A stretch of DNA of 64,000 nucleotides. Source: JADFQT01 sp965216025 (GTDB taxonomy: Bacteria > Chloroflexota > Dehalococcoidia > Lucifugimonadales > UBA3495). Under the pieces are notes generated by a model. The model ran no database searches and was not told where the DNA came from. It worked only from the letters and a program-made list of their open reading frames with translations. Positions 1 to 7,746 of this stretch are shown here, one piece after another (positions within the stretch are counted from its first letter, which is position 1; every line of letters begins with the position of its first letter). The stretch is taken from assembly GCA_965216025.1 (NCBI GenBank), contig CBDCEX010000017.1, positions 1,054,001 to 1,118,000 of the forward strand. The letters run 5' to 3'. Both the position numbers and the translations under genes were made by a program.

Positions 1-91
1 TCATACCATTGGAAACTGGCTGGACAACTTTCGCCGAGGCGGGGCCCAAGGTTTGGTCTTTGAACAGACTGGGGGTCCCCCCCCGTCTTGA
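1..91 (+). CDS. IS630 orfA (HTH subunit), 3' end only
   Basis: Last 29 codons of the upstream helix-turn-helix frame of the transposase, read from base 2 and ending in TGA at 89-91. Equivalent to the C-terminus of the complete orfA at 1332-1610. It ends after a run of eight C (77-84 region), where a -1 shift would join it to orfB. Overlaps the TTG start of orfB. Confidence 0.75.
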   Translation, partial: HTIGNWLDNFRRGGAQGLVFEQTGGPPPS

Positions 92-971
92 ACTGGGGTC
101 AACAGAACCAACTGAAGTCTGCGGTGCAAAATCCGCCTGGAGAGGCGGGAGTTGAATTGTCCAACTGGAATTGGAAAGTAGTGAGGCAATTTCTCAAGCA
201 GAGCTTTGACCTGGGGTTGAGTCGGAGCAGTTGCTTGAACTACCTCCATCGGTTGGGCTTCGTGCTGAAGCGACCCAAGAAACGCCTCCTGAAAGCCAAG
301 GATGAAGCGCGGAAAGCCTTCGTCCTCCAGTACCGCCAAATCCGAGAGGAGGCCCAAGAGAGTGGGGCCAAAATCTTCTTCGTAGACGAAGCCCACTTTC
401 GGGCCGATGCCGATCTGAGGGGGAAATGGGTACTCAAGGGAGAGCCGGCGCTGGTGGACTCTACCAGTCCTCGGTGGGGAGAGAAGGCCTGCTACTACTC
501 GGGAGTTTGCTTGGAGGCTGGGGAGGTGGAAGCCATGGAAATAGCTGGAAACAGTAATGCCGAGACCTCCACCGCCTTTTTACAGCAGCTAAGAAAAAAC
601 CATCCTGGACCTCTGGTAGTGATTTGGGACAATGGGCCAGCCCACCGAGGAGCAGCGATTCGCAGCTATTTGACCACCCCTGACTTGCAGCTGAGGCTGG
701 TGGCCTTACCGGCCTACAGCCCAGACTTCAATGCCGACGAAGCCGTCTGGGACTGGGCCAAGGAAGAGGTCACGGCCAACGAATGCCTGGGAACAAAAGC
801 CCAAGTCCAAGAGAAGATGAATGCATTCTTCGGCGGACTAGCTCACCGTAAGGATGAAGTGAAACATCGCTGCCGAACCCTGTTACAAGCTCGAGCCGAT
901 GCATTGATTTTTACACCTGCCCTGCCTTTGCTATCGCTGCAAAATGTAGTTCCCACCTTGGCTTTGGTTTA
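1..971 (+). mobile_element. IS630-family element, copy 1, left end outside window
   Basis: Right-hand part of a TA-targeting IS630-type element, nearly identical to the copy at 1258-2490. The right terminal repeat (CACCTTGGCTTTGGTT then TA) ends at 971. The left terminus and most of the first reading frame lie before base 1. It carries the end of orfA and a complete orfB. The TA that closes the repeat also supplies the first two bases of the orfB stop codon, the third base coming from flanking DNA. Confidence 0.9.
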
Positions 972-972
972 G
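88..972 (+). CDS. IS630-family transposase, DDE domain (orfB)
   Basis: 294-residue catalytic half of an IS630 transposase. The DDE triad can be placed at Asp100 (motif FVDEAHF), Asp181 (WDNGPAHRG) and Glu218 (SPDFNADEAVW). Residues 1-90 contain the linker and Lys/Arg-rich region that normally follows the N-terminal HTH. The TTG start overlaps the orfA stop (TTGA), so orfB is made either by coupled restart or, as usual in this family, by a -1 frameshift producing an orfA-orfB fusion. Intact; differs from the 1607-2491 copy by scattered substitutions. Confidence 0.9.
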   Translation: MNWGQQNQLKSAVQNPPGEAGVELSNWNWKVVRQFLKQSFDLGLSRSSCLNYLHRLGFVLKRPKKRLLKAKDEARKAFVLQYRQIREEAQESGAKIFFVDEAHFRADADLRGKWVLKGEPALVDSTSPRWGEKACYYSGVCLEAGEVEAMEIAGNSNAETSTAFLQQLRKNHPGPLVVIWDNGPAHRGAAIRSYLTTPDLQLRLVALPAYSPDFNADEAVWDWAKEEVTANECLGTKAQVQEKMNAFFGGLAHRKDEVKHRCRTLLQARADALIFTPALPLLSLQNVVPTLALV

Positions 973-1020
973 TTGGGTCGATGGTAGGGGAGTCCGGCTC
1001 TTTCCTGGATGGCTTGGGCC

Positions 1021-1103
1021 TAAACTAAAGCCAAAGTGAAACCTACATGATTGCTTTCACTATGGGTTTACCTAGATGTAGTTTTCACCTTGGTACCGGT
1101 TTA
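1021..1103 (+). repeat. 83-bp MITE with IS630-type ends
   Basis: Inverted repeats flanked by TA: left arm starts TAAACTAAAGCCAAAGTG and continues to a CCTACAT block; right arm is the reverse complement from an ATGTAG block through CACCTTGG to TTTA. Both match the ends of the neighbouring IS630 copies. The interior is about 30 bp and non-coding. Likely a non-autonomous derivative moved by the IS630 transposase. Confidence 0.75.
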
Positions 1104-1257
1104 GGTCGGCGCACCAGGGTTTCCAATCCTTGGCGTTCCTCGTGGGATAATTCCACCACAGGAGGCTTCGGTCCACGCATTGCCCTCACCACCACACTTC
1201 AACTCTCCAGCCTCAACGCGTTTATTATACTACTCGTGCTTTTCAGCCCACGTGTAC

Positions 1258-2490
1258 TAAACCAAAGCTAAGGTGAAACCTACATAAAGCGAACCCGAAG
1301 AGGAGTTGCGATATTCTGTAAAAGAAGTCGATTGGCGGTGGTGGAAGGGATGACAGACATAGTGCAACTCCTGGAACGGTGGCAACTGGATGTAGGCGAC
1401 TTACGGGAAAGGATGTATCGGGCGCCAACACCTCGGGAGCGAGAGCGATGGCATGGGCTATGGTTGTTGGCCCAAGGGTGGTCGGCCACTCAAGTGGCTG
1501 AGGCTTTGGAGAGAGAGCCTCATACCATCGGAAACTGGCTGGACAACTTTCGCCAAGGCGGGGCCCAAGGTTTGGTCTTTGAGCAGACTGGGGGTTCTCC
1601 CCCGTCTTGAACCGAGGTCAACAGAACCAACTGAAGTCTGCGGTGCAAAATCCGCCTGGGGAGGCGGGGATTGAATTGTCCAACTGGAACTGGAAAGTAG
1701 TAAGGCAATTTCTCAAGCAGAGCTTTGACCTGGGGCTGAGTCGGAGCAGTTGCTTGAACTACCTCCATCGGTTGGGCTTCGTGCTGAAGCGACCCAAGAA
1801 ACGCCTCCTGAAAGCCAAGGATGAAGAACGGAAAGCCTTCGTCCTCCAGTACAGCCAAATCCGAGAGGAGGCCCAAGAGAGTGGAGCCAAGATCTTCTTC
1901 GTGGATGAAGCCCACTTTCGGGCCGATGCCGACCTGCGAGGCAAATGGGTACTCAAGGGAAAGGCAGCGCTGGTGGACTCCACCAGTCCCCGGTGGGGAG
2001 AGAAGGGCTGCTACTACTCGGGAGTTTGTCTGGAGACTGGGGAGGTGGAAGCCATGGAAATAGCTGGAAACAGCAATGCCGAGACCTCCACCGCCTTTTT
2101 ACAGCAGCTAAGAGCAAACCATCCTGGACCTCTGGTAGTAATCTGGGACAATGGGCCAGCCCACCGAGGAGCAGCGATTCGCAGCTATTTGACCACTCCT
2201 GACTTGCATCTGAGGTTGGTGGCCTTACCGGCCTACAGCCCAGACTTCAATGCCGACGAAGCCGTCTGGGACTGGGCCAGAGAAGAGGTCACGGCCAACG
2301 AATGCCACGGAACAAAAGCCAAAGTCCAAGAGAAGATGAATCAATTCTTCGGCGGGCTAATTCATCGTAAGGATGAAGTGAAACATCGCTGCCGAACCCG
2401 GTTACAGGCCCGAGCCGATGCTTTGATCTTTACACCTGCCCTGCCTTTGCCATCACTGCCCAATGTAGTTCCCACCTTGGCTTTGGTTTA
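1258..2490 (+). mobile_element. IS630-family element, copy 2, complete
   Basis: 1233-bp element bounded by TA (1258-1259 and 2489-2490). Terminal inverted repeats are TAAACCAAAGCTAAGGTG at the left and the complement of CACCTTGGCTTTGGTTTA at the right. It contains overlapping orfA and orfB with intact catalytic residues, so it may be active. The sequence 972-1257 between copies 1 and 2 holds only the MITE and no recognisable gene. Confidence 0.92.
1332..1610 (+). CDS. IS630 transposase, N-terminal HTH subunit (orfA)
   Basis: 92 residues. The C-terminal two thirds (residues about 25-85) form a homeodomain-like HTH: RERERWHGLWLLAQGWS, then ATQVAEALER, then HTIGNWLDNFRQGG. This is typical of the DNA-binding head of IS630/Tc1-like transposases. 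It ends at TGA 1608-1610, overlapping the orfB TTG by four bases. A C5 tract just before the stop (1598-1603 region) is a plausible -1 slip site; the shifted frame reads PVLNRG into orfB without interruption. Confidence 0.8.
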   Translation: MAVVEGMTDIVQLLERWQLDVGDLRERMYRAPTPRERERWHGLWLLAQGWSATQVAEALEREPHTIGNWLDNFRQGGAQGLVFEQTGGSPPS

Positions 2491-2491
2491 G
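1607..2491 (+). CDS. IS630-family transposase, DDE domain (orfB)
   Basis: 294-residue catalytic part of the complete element. Asp100 (FVDEAHF), Asp181 (WDNGPAHRG) and Glu218 (NADEAVW) are all present. Start TTG at 1607 lies inside the orfA stop context, so fusion by -1 frameshift is the likely functional form. The C-terminus (VVPTLALV) is encoded by the terminal inverted repeat itself, and the stop is completed by the flanking G at 2491. Confidence 0.9.
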   Translation: MNRGQQNQLKSAVQNPPGEAGIELSNWNWKVVRQFLKQSFDLGLSRSSCLNYLHRLGFVLKRPKKRLLKAKDEERKAFVLQYSQIREEAQESGAKIFFVDEAHFRADADLRGKWVLKGKAALVDSTSPRWGEKGCYYSGVCLETGEVEAMEIAGNSNAETSTAFLQQLRANHPGPLVVIWDNGPAHRGAAIRSYLTTPDLHLRLVALPAYSPDFNADEAVWDWAREEVTANECHGTKAKVQEKMNQFFGGLIHRKDEVKHRCRTRLQARADALIFTPALPLPSLPNVVPTLALV

Positions 2492-2640
2492 TCCGTTAAT
2501 TCCACCATAGTCATCCCTGACCAGAATGGCTCCGATGACGGGTACAGTCAGCGCGACTACCCCAATGAGGCCAAAAAGGACCAGCCTCGTCCAAGGGTTA
2601 GGTTCGCGTAAATATGAAGGAATAGTCTTGGATATGAAAA
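2491..2640 (-). pseudogene. 5' fragment of a membrane protein cut by IS630
   Basis: On the minus strand just beyond the IS630 right end there is an open frame of about 50 codons. It encodes a short polar stretch (PSYLREPNPWTRL) followed by one hydrophobic segment (VLFGLIGVVALTVPVIGAIL) and then VRDDYGG, where the IS begins. No start codon is clear. It reads like the N-terminus of a small membrane protein or transporter subunit truncated by the IS; the family is not recognisable. Confidence 0.3.
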
Positions 2641-2969
2641 TGGCCTAAGCCTCCCAAGGCTGACATATTCAGCCCGTTGATATGCTGGCCGGAACGTCGC
2701 GTCCTACTCTTCCGCCGCCCAGCTTCCTACAATGCCAAAGCCATTTACCAGCCGTAACGTAAAACCCCTTTTAAAGCTACGATTCTGGGACACAGACACC
2801 GGAGGTTCTGGTAGCGGTGGAGTACTCTTCCCCAAATTAAAATCGGCTAATGTGTACTGACTGGGCCGCCGCCACAAGGGCAGCGGCCCAGGGCTGTCGC
2901 CGCGAATTCATCCGCACCGCAAGGGTCCTAACTTAGGTCCAACGTCTGGCCAGCCGCGGGTCTTAGCGA
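2641..2969. other. no gene recognised
   Basis: About 330 bases downstream of the redoxin gene on the minus strand. No frame shows a recognisable protein, and I see no strong hairpin followed by a T run. Confidence 0.4.
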
Positions 2970-3608
2970 TTATCCTGAGGCGGCCAGGTCGTCGAATACC
3001 CGTAAGAACTGGGCGGCGGTACCTTCACCGAAGCCGCCACGCCAGATCTGCACTCCACTAGAGTCAACGGCGATCTTCTTGGAGCAGTATCTAACACCAA
3101 GCTTCTTGATGATAGCGGGATCCATTGGCGCAACTGGAAAGCTCCAATTCTCTTGCTGCCGTACTTCCTCCGCTTCCTCCAAGGTCATGCTGGGGTCGAA
3201 GGCTACGGCAATAAGGCTAACCCTGCCAGAGTAGGTAGAATACATTCCGCTTAGGGCCTGTAATTCAGGCCGGCACTTCCCTCAATTGGGTTTAAAGAAG
3301 TGAAGGAAGGTGGGCCGCCCGTCTTGGAGCAGCTGAACCGACGTTAGGGTTTTACCATTAATCAGGTTCAGAGTGAACTCCAGAACCATGTTGCCCACTT
3401 TGATACCTATCTCCGAGGAGCTGGCTGCTGGGGTGGGCGTAACGGCAACCTCCACCACCTTCACCACTTCCTTTTCCACCACCACTTCTTTTTCCACCAC
3501 TATCGGCTCAGCGGCCGACCCGCAAGCCATTGCACCGAGTATGAGTGCCAAGAACAGCACCGGGGCCAACAGCGAAACAATAGGAACCTTGCCAAGAAGC
3601 TTGAGCAT
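2970..3608 (-). CDS. redoxin lipoprotein with in-frame TGA at first redox Cys (candidate selenoprotein)
   Basis: If the TGA at 3282-3284 is read as an amino acid, this is one 212-residue protein. It has a signal peptide with lipobox (LGAMAC, Cys29), a Val/Lys/Glu stalk (35-53), and a TlpA/thioredoxin-like domain from about residue 72 to the end. Residue 109 is the TGA codon in HFFKPN-x-GKCRPELQ, exactly where TlpA-like proteins carry the first Cys of WCxxC; the second is Cys112. The frame stays open on both sides, ending at TAA 2970. A hairpin sits just after the TGA. The ATG at 3608 is preceded by GGAGGA at good spacing. Odd points: the usual cis-Pro region reads VRYCSKKI, without Pro. Expected role: membrane-anchored extracytoplasmic thiol (or selenothiol) redox protein. 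Alternative: a nonsense mutation in a decaying gene; no Sec machinery is visible in this window. Confidence 0.65.
3255..3271 (-). promoter_or_regulatory. SECIS-like hairpin after the redoxin TGA
   Basis: In the minus-strand RNA, ten bases after the TGA, a perfect 6-bp stem GGCCUG/CAGGCC encloses loop AAUUA. If the top G-C pair opens, the loop starts with G and begins 16 nt after the TGA. Bacterial SECIS elements are small stem-loops a short distance 3' of the UGA with a G at the start of the apical loop, so size and position fit. The sequence is also coding, as bacterial SECIS elements are. Confidence 0.4.
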
Positions 3609-3733
3609 CAGACATTCCTCCTTCATCAATCTAGTCCTGCAGGATACACCTACGGCAATTTACGCCGTAAGCAAGCCGAGCGTCCAGACCATAACCGGGC
3701 TGGTAAGACCGAGGACACGCCGGGTGCAGTGAG

Positions 3734-3771
3734 CTTACGCCGGCGGCGTCCGGCGAATCGCCCGGCGTAAG
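3734..3771. repeat. 38-bp palindrome
   Basis: Perfect 10-bp arms CTTACGCCGG and CCGGCGTAAG around an 18-bp GC-rich centre, in the gap between the redoxin and the LuxR-type pseudogene. Not followed by T residues on either strand, so more like a REP-type palindrome than a terminator. The rest of 3609-3974 has no recognisable gene. Confidence 0.4.
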
Positions 3772-3974
3772 ACAGATTAGCCGGTCGGCAAACATTCAAC
3801 ATCGGGGAAAGCCGCCAATGTGGTGGCAGTGGGACACGTAATTTCCAGGGAACTCGAAGGGGTTTTCAGCAGGACCGGGAAGCCCTAGTGGCGGAAAGCA
3901 CGTAATAGATGGATTAGTTTGACTCCAATGGCGAGACAGGTCTCGGCCTTACATTGAATTCCCATTGCACTAGA

Positions 3975-5848
3975 CTAGCCAGCCAGCCCGTGGCTGAAGG
4001 CATAGGCAGTGGCGCCGGCCCGGTTACGTGCGTTGGCCTTGGTATATATGCTGGTAATGTGGCGCTCCACGGTGCGGATACTCAAGACTAAATCTTCGGC
4101 AATTTCGCTGTTGCTCCTGCCTGCAGCCATGATTCGCAGCACCTCCACCTCCCGCTCGGTCAACCCGTCAGGATATTCGGGACGATGTGCGCTAGTCGAC
4201 TGGGCCTGCTGAGGCAATGCCACCAGCTTTTGGGTTAGATGGCCCATGCCCAGCCCGTGGGCAATACTGCGGCCTTTTTCCATGAGAGACGCCGCCTCTT
4301 CTGGGTCTCCTGGACCGTTACGTTCAAGCAGAGCACCGGCGCAGTCGTAGCAGACCCAGGCCAGTTCCGGACGGTAACCAGCCTGCTTACAGAAGGCTAG
4401 AGCGTCTTGAAAATGGTTCACCGCCCGGTCGAGTTGGCCCATGGTCCGGGCGAGAAGCCCCAACAGCCGATCGCTGGTGATGTAATGGACCAGGATGCTG
4501 GGCAGGGCCTCCAAAGCAGCGTACTGCTCTTGAGCCGTGGCAATGTCGCCCCGCTGGACCGCCACCAGACCCAACGCGGCCCTGGCCATATTGGCGTACC
4601 AAGGGAACACCGCGGGCAAGGAGAGCACCGACTGGGCCAGTTCCTCGGCGGCCTTCAATTGACTGGCCTCACCGGTGATACGGGCTACCTACGATAGCCC
4701 CAGGGCGGGTCAAGCAAAGCCGGCCCCCATAGGCGAGCGGCGGGTCGTATCCAGAAGTTTCTCCAGGTAGACCTGACCCTGGTTGAAGTCTCCCGCCTCG
4801 TACTCTACCACCGTCCGCCAGCATAGGAAGCGGGGGTCCTGGGGGAGCAGCGCCAGGCTGCGGTCCAAGAAGGCCCGGGTCTCCTCCCATTCGCCCCAAA
4901 GCTGAGCCAAGTAACCATGAAACCCGAGAGCTTGACCCAACCAACTCCGGTGGCGCCACCGCTCCGCTGCGGCCAGCATCACCTTGGCTTGGCCTTTGCT
5001 CCCATCATAGTCGCCTCGGTAAACCAGGGCACGCATCCCGTAGTGGTGAGCAACAACCTCAGATTGGGGGTCATTGACCCGCTGGGCCAGCTCCGCGACA
5101 CGGAGGACGTTCTCATGCAACTCCGTCCAGCGCAGGTGATGGAAGTGAGCATCGGTGGCATTAGCCAGGGTCCGCATCTCCAGCGCCTGGTCGCTTTCCC
5201 GCCGGGCGATGGCCGCGGCCCGGCCCAAAGCCTCCTGGGCCGCCGGCTAGTCACCGGTCTCCTGTTACAAGGTCAGGCCGTAGGCGGAAAGCAGGCGGCC
5301 TGCCTGGCGAGAACCTGCAGGCACCAGGGCCAAGGCTCGAGAGAGGAGTTCCGCCTCTCCACCACCAACTCCCAGGGCAGCCCGCACAGTATACTCCGCC
5401 ACTTCCACTGCCCGCTCAACGTTTCCTTCTTGGATGTAGTAGTCCGGGGCCAGACGAAGGTTGGTCAGATATTCCTGAACCAGCAACCTCTGGCGGGTGG
5501 CTACCTGGCCCGGCCCAGTCCGAAGAGGAGGGCTGCCATTTCGGCATCGATGGCGTTTCCGGCGTTTTCCGAGCTGGTCGCTGAGGGCTGGCCTCCTTTG
5601 GCTTCCAGTCCCCGCTCAAAGTAGGTCATGGCCTCTTCATGGGCGAAAGTTGCCAGGGCTCGTTCCCCGGCGAGCAGGGAGTAGCGCACCAGCTTTCCTC
5701 TGTCCGTAACCATCGCTGCCTCGGCGTAGTGATAAGCCAACTCGGCAGCATGGGCCTCTAAGTCCTCTCCATATAGTTCCTCCAGGGCCTCGGCGATCCG
5801 CCGGTGTAGTCTGACCCGCCGCGACAGAGCTTGCAAGGCTCGGTGCAC
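3975..5848 (-). pseudogene. LuxR-family TPR regulator, decayed
   Basis: Large transcriptional regulator read leftwards. The C-terminal LuxR HTH is clear (LTEREVEVLRIMAAGRSN, then SIRTVERHITSIYTKA) and ends at 3975. It is preceded by a long TPR-like helical region (AHAAELAYHYAEAA, ARAFLDRSLALL-type repeats). The frame is broken: a shift between 5486 and 5501, in-frame TAA and TAG near 5265-5250, and TGA plus TAG near 4712-4690. The N-terminal ATPase expected in this class is missing. Several independent lesions mean a pseudogene rather than recoding. A related remnant lies at 25250-26040. Confidence 0.8.
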
Positions 5849-6138
5849 CCGGCTTCGGTGCGCCCCAAGTAGGGATGCGCTAGCCCGAATGCTCAGGCCC
5901 TTCTCGCGGTTCGCTCATACCTGTTCCAGAAATCGGGCGCGTTCCATGTGCTGTCTCGCTGGTGTCTCGGGTTGCGTATTATACACAATAGATTCAGCCG
6001 AGACAGTAGTTTGAGACGATGCGAGACCCGCAGTCATGAATGACAAAACCTAAACCGAGGTGTTGCTACCAAACCATCAATGGACCGCCTGGATATCCCA
6101 CTTTTTTTCCTACTCAGGAATTACGATGTCCTGGCCTG

Positions 6139-6268
6139 CTAGAAGTCTGGCCGGAAAGCCATTGGCCGGGTTTTGCGCTACGCCAATCAGACGTATTCCA
6201 GTCTTATGCGGCACAGTAATACATGTATTACGTTGAAATCGACGTTATGAAAACGACGCTACTTCTAG
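6139..6268. repeat. CTAG-flanked MITE, copy 1 (right end shortened)
   Basis: Begins CTAGAAGTCTGGCCGGAAA at 6139 and ends at CTAG 6265-6268. It shares its interior (GCGCTACGCCAATCAGACG and the GACGTTATGAAAACGACG block) with the copies at 39820-39971 and 58049-58227. The right inverted repeat present in the 58 kb copy is missing. The bases after the last CTAG (TATTACAACGATCG) resemble the left tip of the IS701 element at 58228. Confidence 0.65.
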
Positions 6269-6308
6269 TATTACAACGATCGATAATCGCTTCAAGGCCA
6301 CAAAGTGT

Positions 6309-7516
6309 TCAGGTTGCGGTACCATCCCTTTCTTGCGACGTTGTTACTAGGAACTGACGGTAGTATGCAGATGTTTTTTCGATTAAGGAGTTTCCATAAC
6401 TGACTGGAGATATACCTTTGTCCGGCTCAATAGCGGCGTGCTCCTCATGCTCGTTCCACGAATAAAGGAGGATGAGGTTTACATCATCCCGGTTATCTAC
6501 GGCCACCTGCCAGACCTGCTCGTAGACGCCATCTTCCAGCGAAGGGTCGACCCGCCGGTAGTCATGACCCAAGTCTTTCCCCATGATGTACATCCAGTAT
6601 TCGTCGAACCGAGGAAACAACACGATCACGCCATCGTCCGAGATGTTGCCTTCCACCAAGGAAACATCGGGATACCAGTTCCAATCTAACGATGTATCAG
6701 CCTTCCAGTTGGGATTGTCCGTACTGGACCAGCTTTTAACGGTGAACCTGGCATCTGCCGGGTCTTTTAGGTCAACGTCAGACCATGTGACCACCAGAGG
6801 TTTGGTCTCCCAATCGAACATTAAGGCCGGGTAGAGGTTGTACACGTTATCCCATAGGAATTCGAGAATTGTCTGCTTGTGCACCAACGTAAGGCCGGGC
6901 GGGTTGACCATGAACGGCTCTACCAGGACCGCTACCTTAAACGGCGCGTTTGTCGATGAAATGTAATCCATCAGAACAATGAGCGCCCGCTGCATCGCCT
7001 CTTTTTCCCTGTCGTCAACTTTCTCGTCAAAGTTGGTGTCGCCCCAGCCATGCCAAGACACGATGATGGTGTCGATGCCCGCTTCCTCCATCGAGGCAAG
7101 CTGCTGGGCGATCACGGCGGGGGTAACTGTTCAGACTTGAGGGGATCTGAGTGTCTGATCGCCGAGAATTCTTGGGTTCATACCTGCTGTTGACATTCAA
7201 ACCAGCCGTCATCAACAGACCCTCAGCCAATTCAACACCCGAAGTCTGAACAGTTACCGGCGGGGGCGTCCGAGGCGTAAAAGCCGTAAGCGGGTGCGTC
7301 GGTAACCCCGACCCGGCTACCAATCCCCAGGTCGGTGTTCCAATGGCTCGACTTCAATCCTCCAATACTGTCACCGATGTCGAGGTCGAAACCGAACCAG
7401 AGGTACATGAGTGCGGCGAGCGGTGGGGTCCCGGCGCCATATTGGTTTTGAGGCGAATCGGCCGTGGTGCTGCAACCCACCGCCAGCAACAGGATCAGCA
7501 CTAAGATAGCTCTCAT
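6309..7516 (-). pseudogene. GH99-like secreted lipoprotein, split by a MITE
   Basis: Two parts of one gene, 7516-7258 and 7122-6309, separated by a 135-bp insertion with an 8-bp target duplication. Removing the insert and one target copy (143 bp) restores a single frame of about 354 residues. It starts with signal peptide MRAILVLILLLAVGC (lipoprotein). The mature part has YLWFGFDL near the N-terminus, then YGFYASDAPA joined to VIAQQLASMEEAGIDTI and VSWHGWG, and later YSWNEHEEHAAIEP. This layout matches glycoside hydrolase family 99-like/WbsX-type proteins, which act on extracellular glycans; substrate unknown. ATG 7516 overlaps the stop of a degraded upstream frame. In its present state only truncated products can be made. 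Confidence 0.75.
7123..7257. mobile_element. 135-bp IS66-derived MITE
   Basis: Terminal inverted repeats GTAACTGTTCAGACTT at both ends, flanked by the direct repeat CGGCGGGG (7115-7122 and 7258-7265). IS66-family ends begin GTAA and make 8-bp duplications. The IS66 element at 41144-42574 has nearly the same tips (GTAAGTGTTCAGATTTGAG and its partner GTAACTGTTCAGACTTGA). No coding capacity. Confidence 0.9.
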
Positions 7517-7746
7517 GCGAAGGACTCCACTGGAGCGGACGGCTGGACTTTGTTCAGCATGATCCATTTGACACCGGCTTCCTGACCCTGGGCGTTCTGC
7601 CAGGTCACGGCGTCAGCCTAGTCAGAGGAGAACAACCCCAGGTTGGTTCAACGCCGAGGTGGGCGTCCCAATGGAAGCTGCCAGGACCACCGCCAGATGC
7701 GCCGTTGGCGAGGAATTCGGATAAGCTGTGAAGAAGGGAGCTCTTC
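7517..7746 (-). pseudogene. degraded reading frame upstream of the GH99-like gene
   Basis: On the minus strand a frame ending VKWIMLNKVQPSAPVESFA stops with TGA overlapping ATG 7516, suggesting former translational coupling. Upstream it carries an in-frame TAG near 7620. A short stretch in another frame, GSFHWDAHLGV, faintly recalls SSHWNTDLGIG of the GH99-like protein, so this may be a paralogous remnant. No family can be assigned securely. Confidence 0.25.

Noticed and set aside
4690..5270. More selenocysteine or stop-codon recoding in the LuxR-type gene
   Set aside because: TGA, TAG and TAA all occur, together with a frameshift and loss of the ATPase part, so it is ordinary decay.
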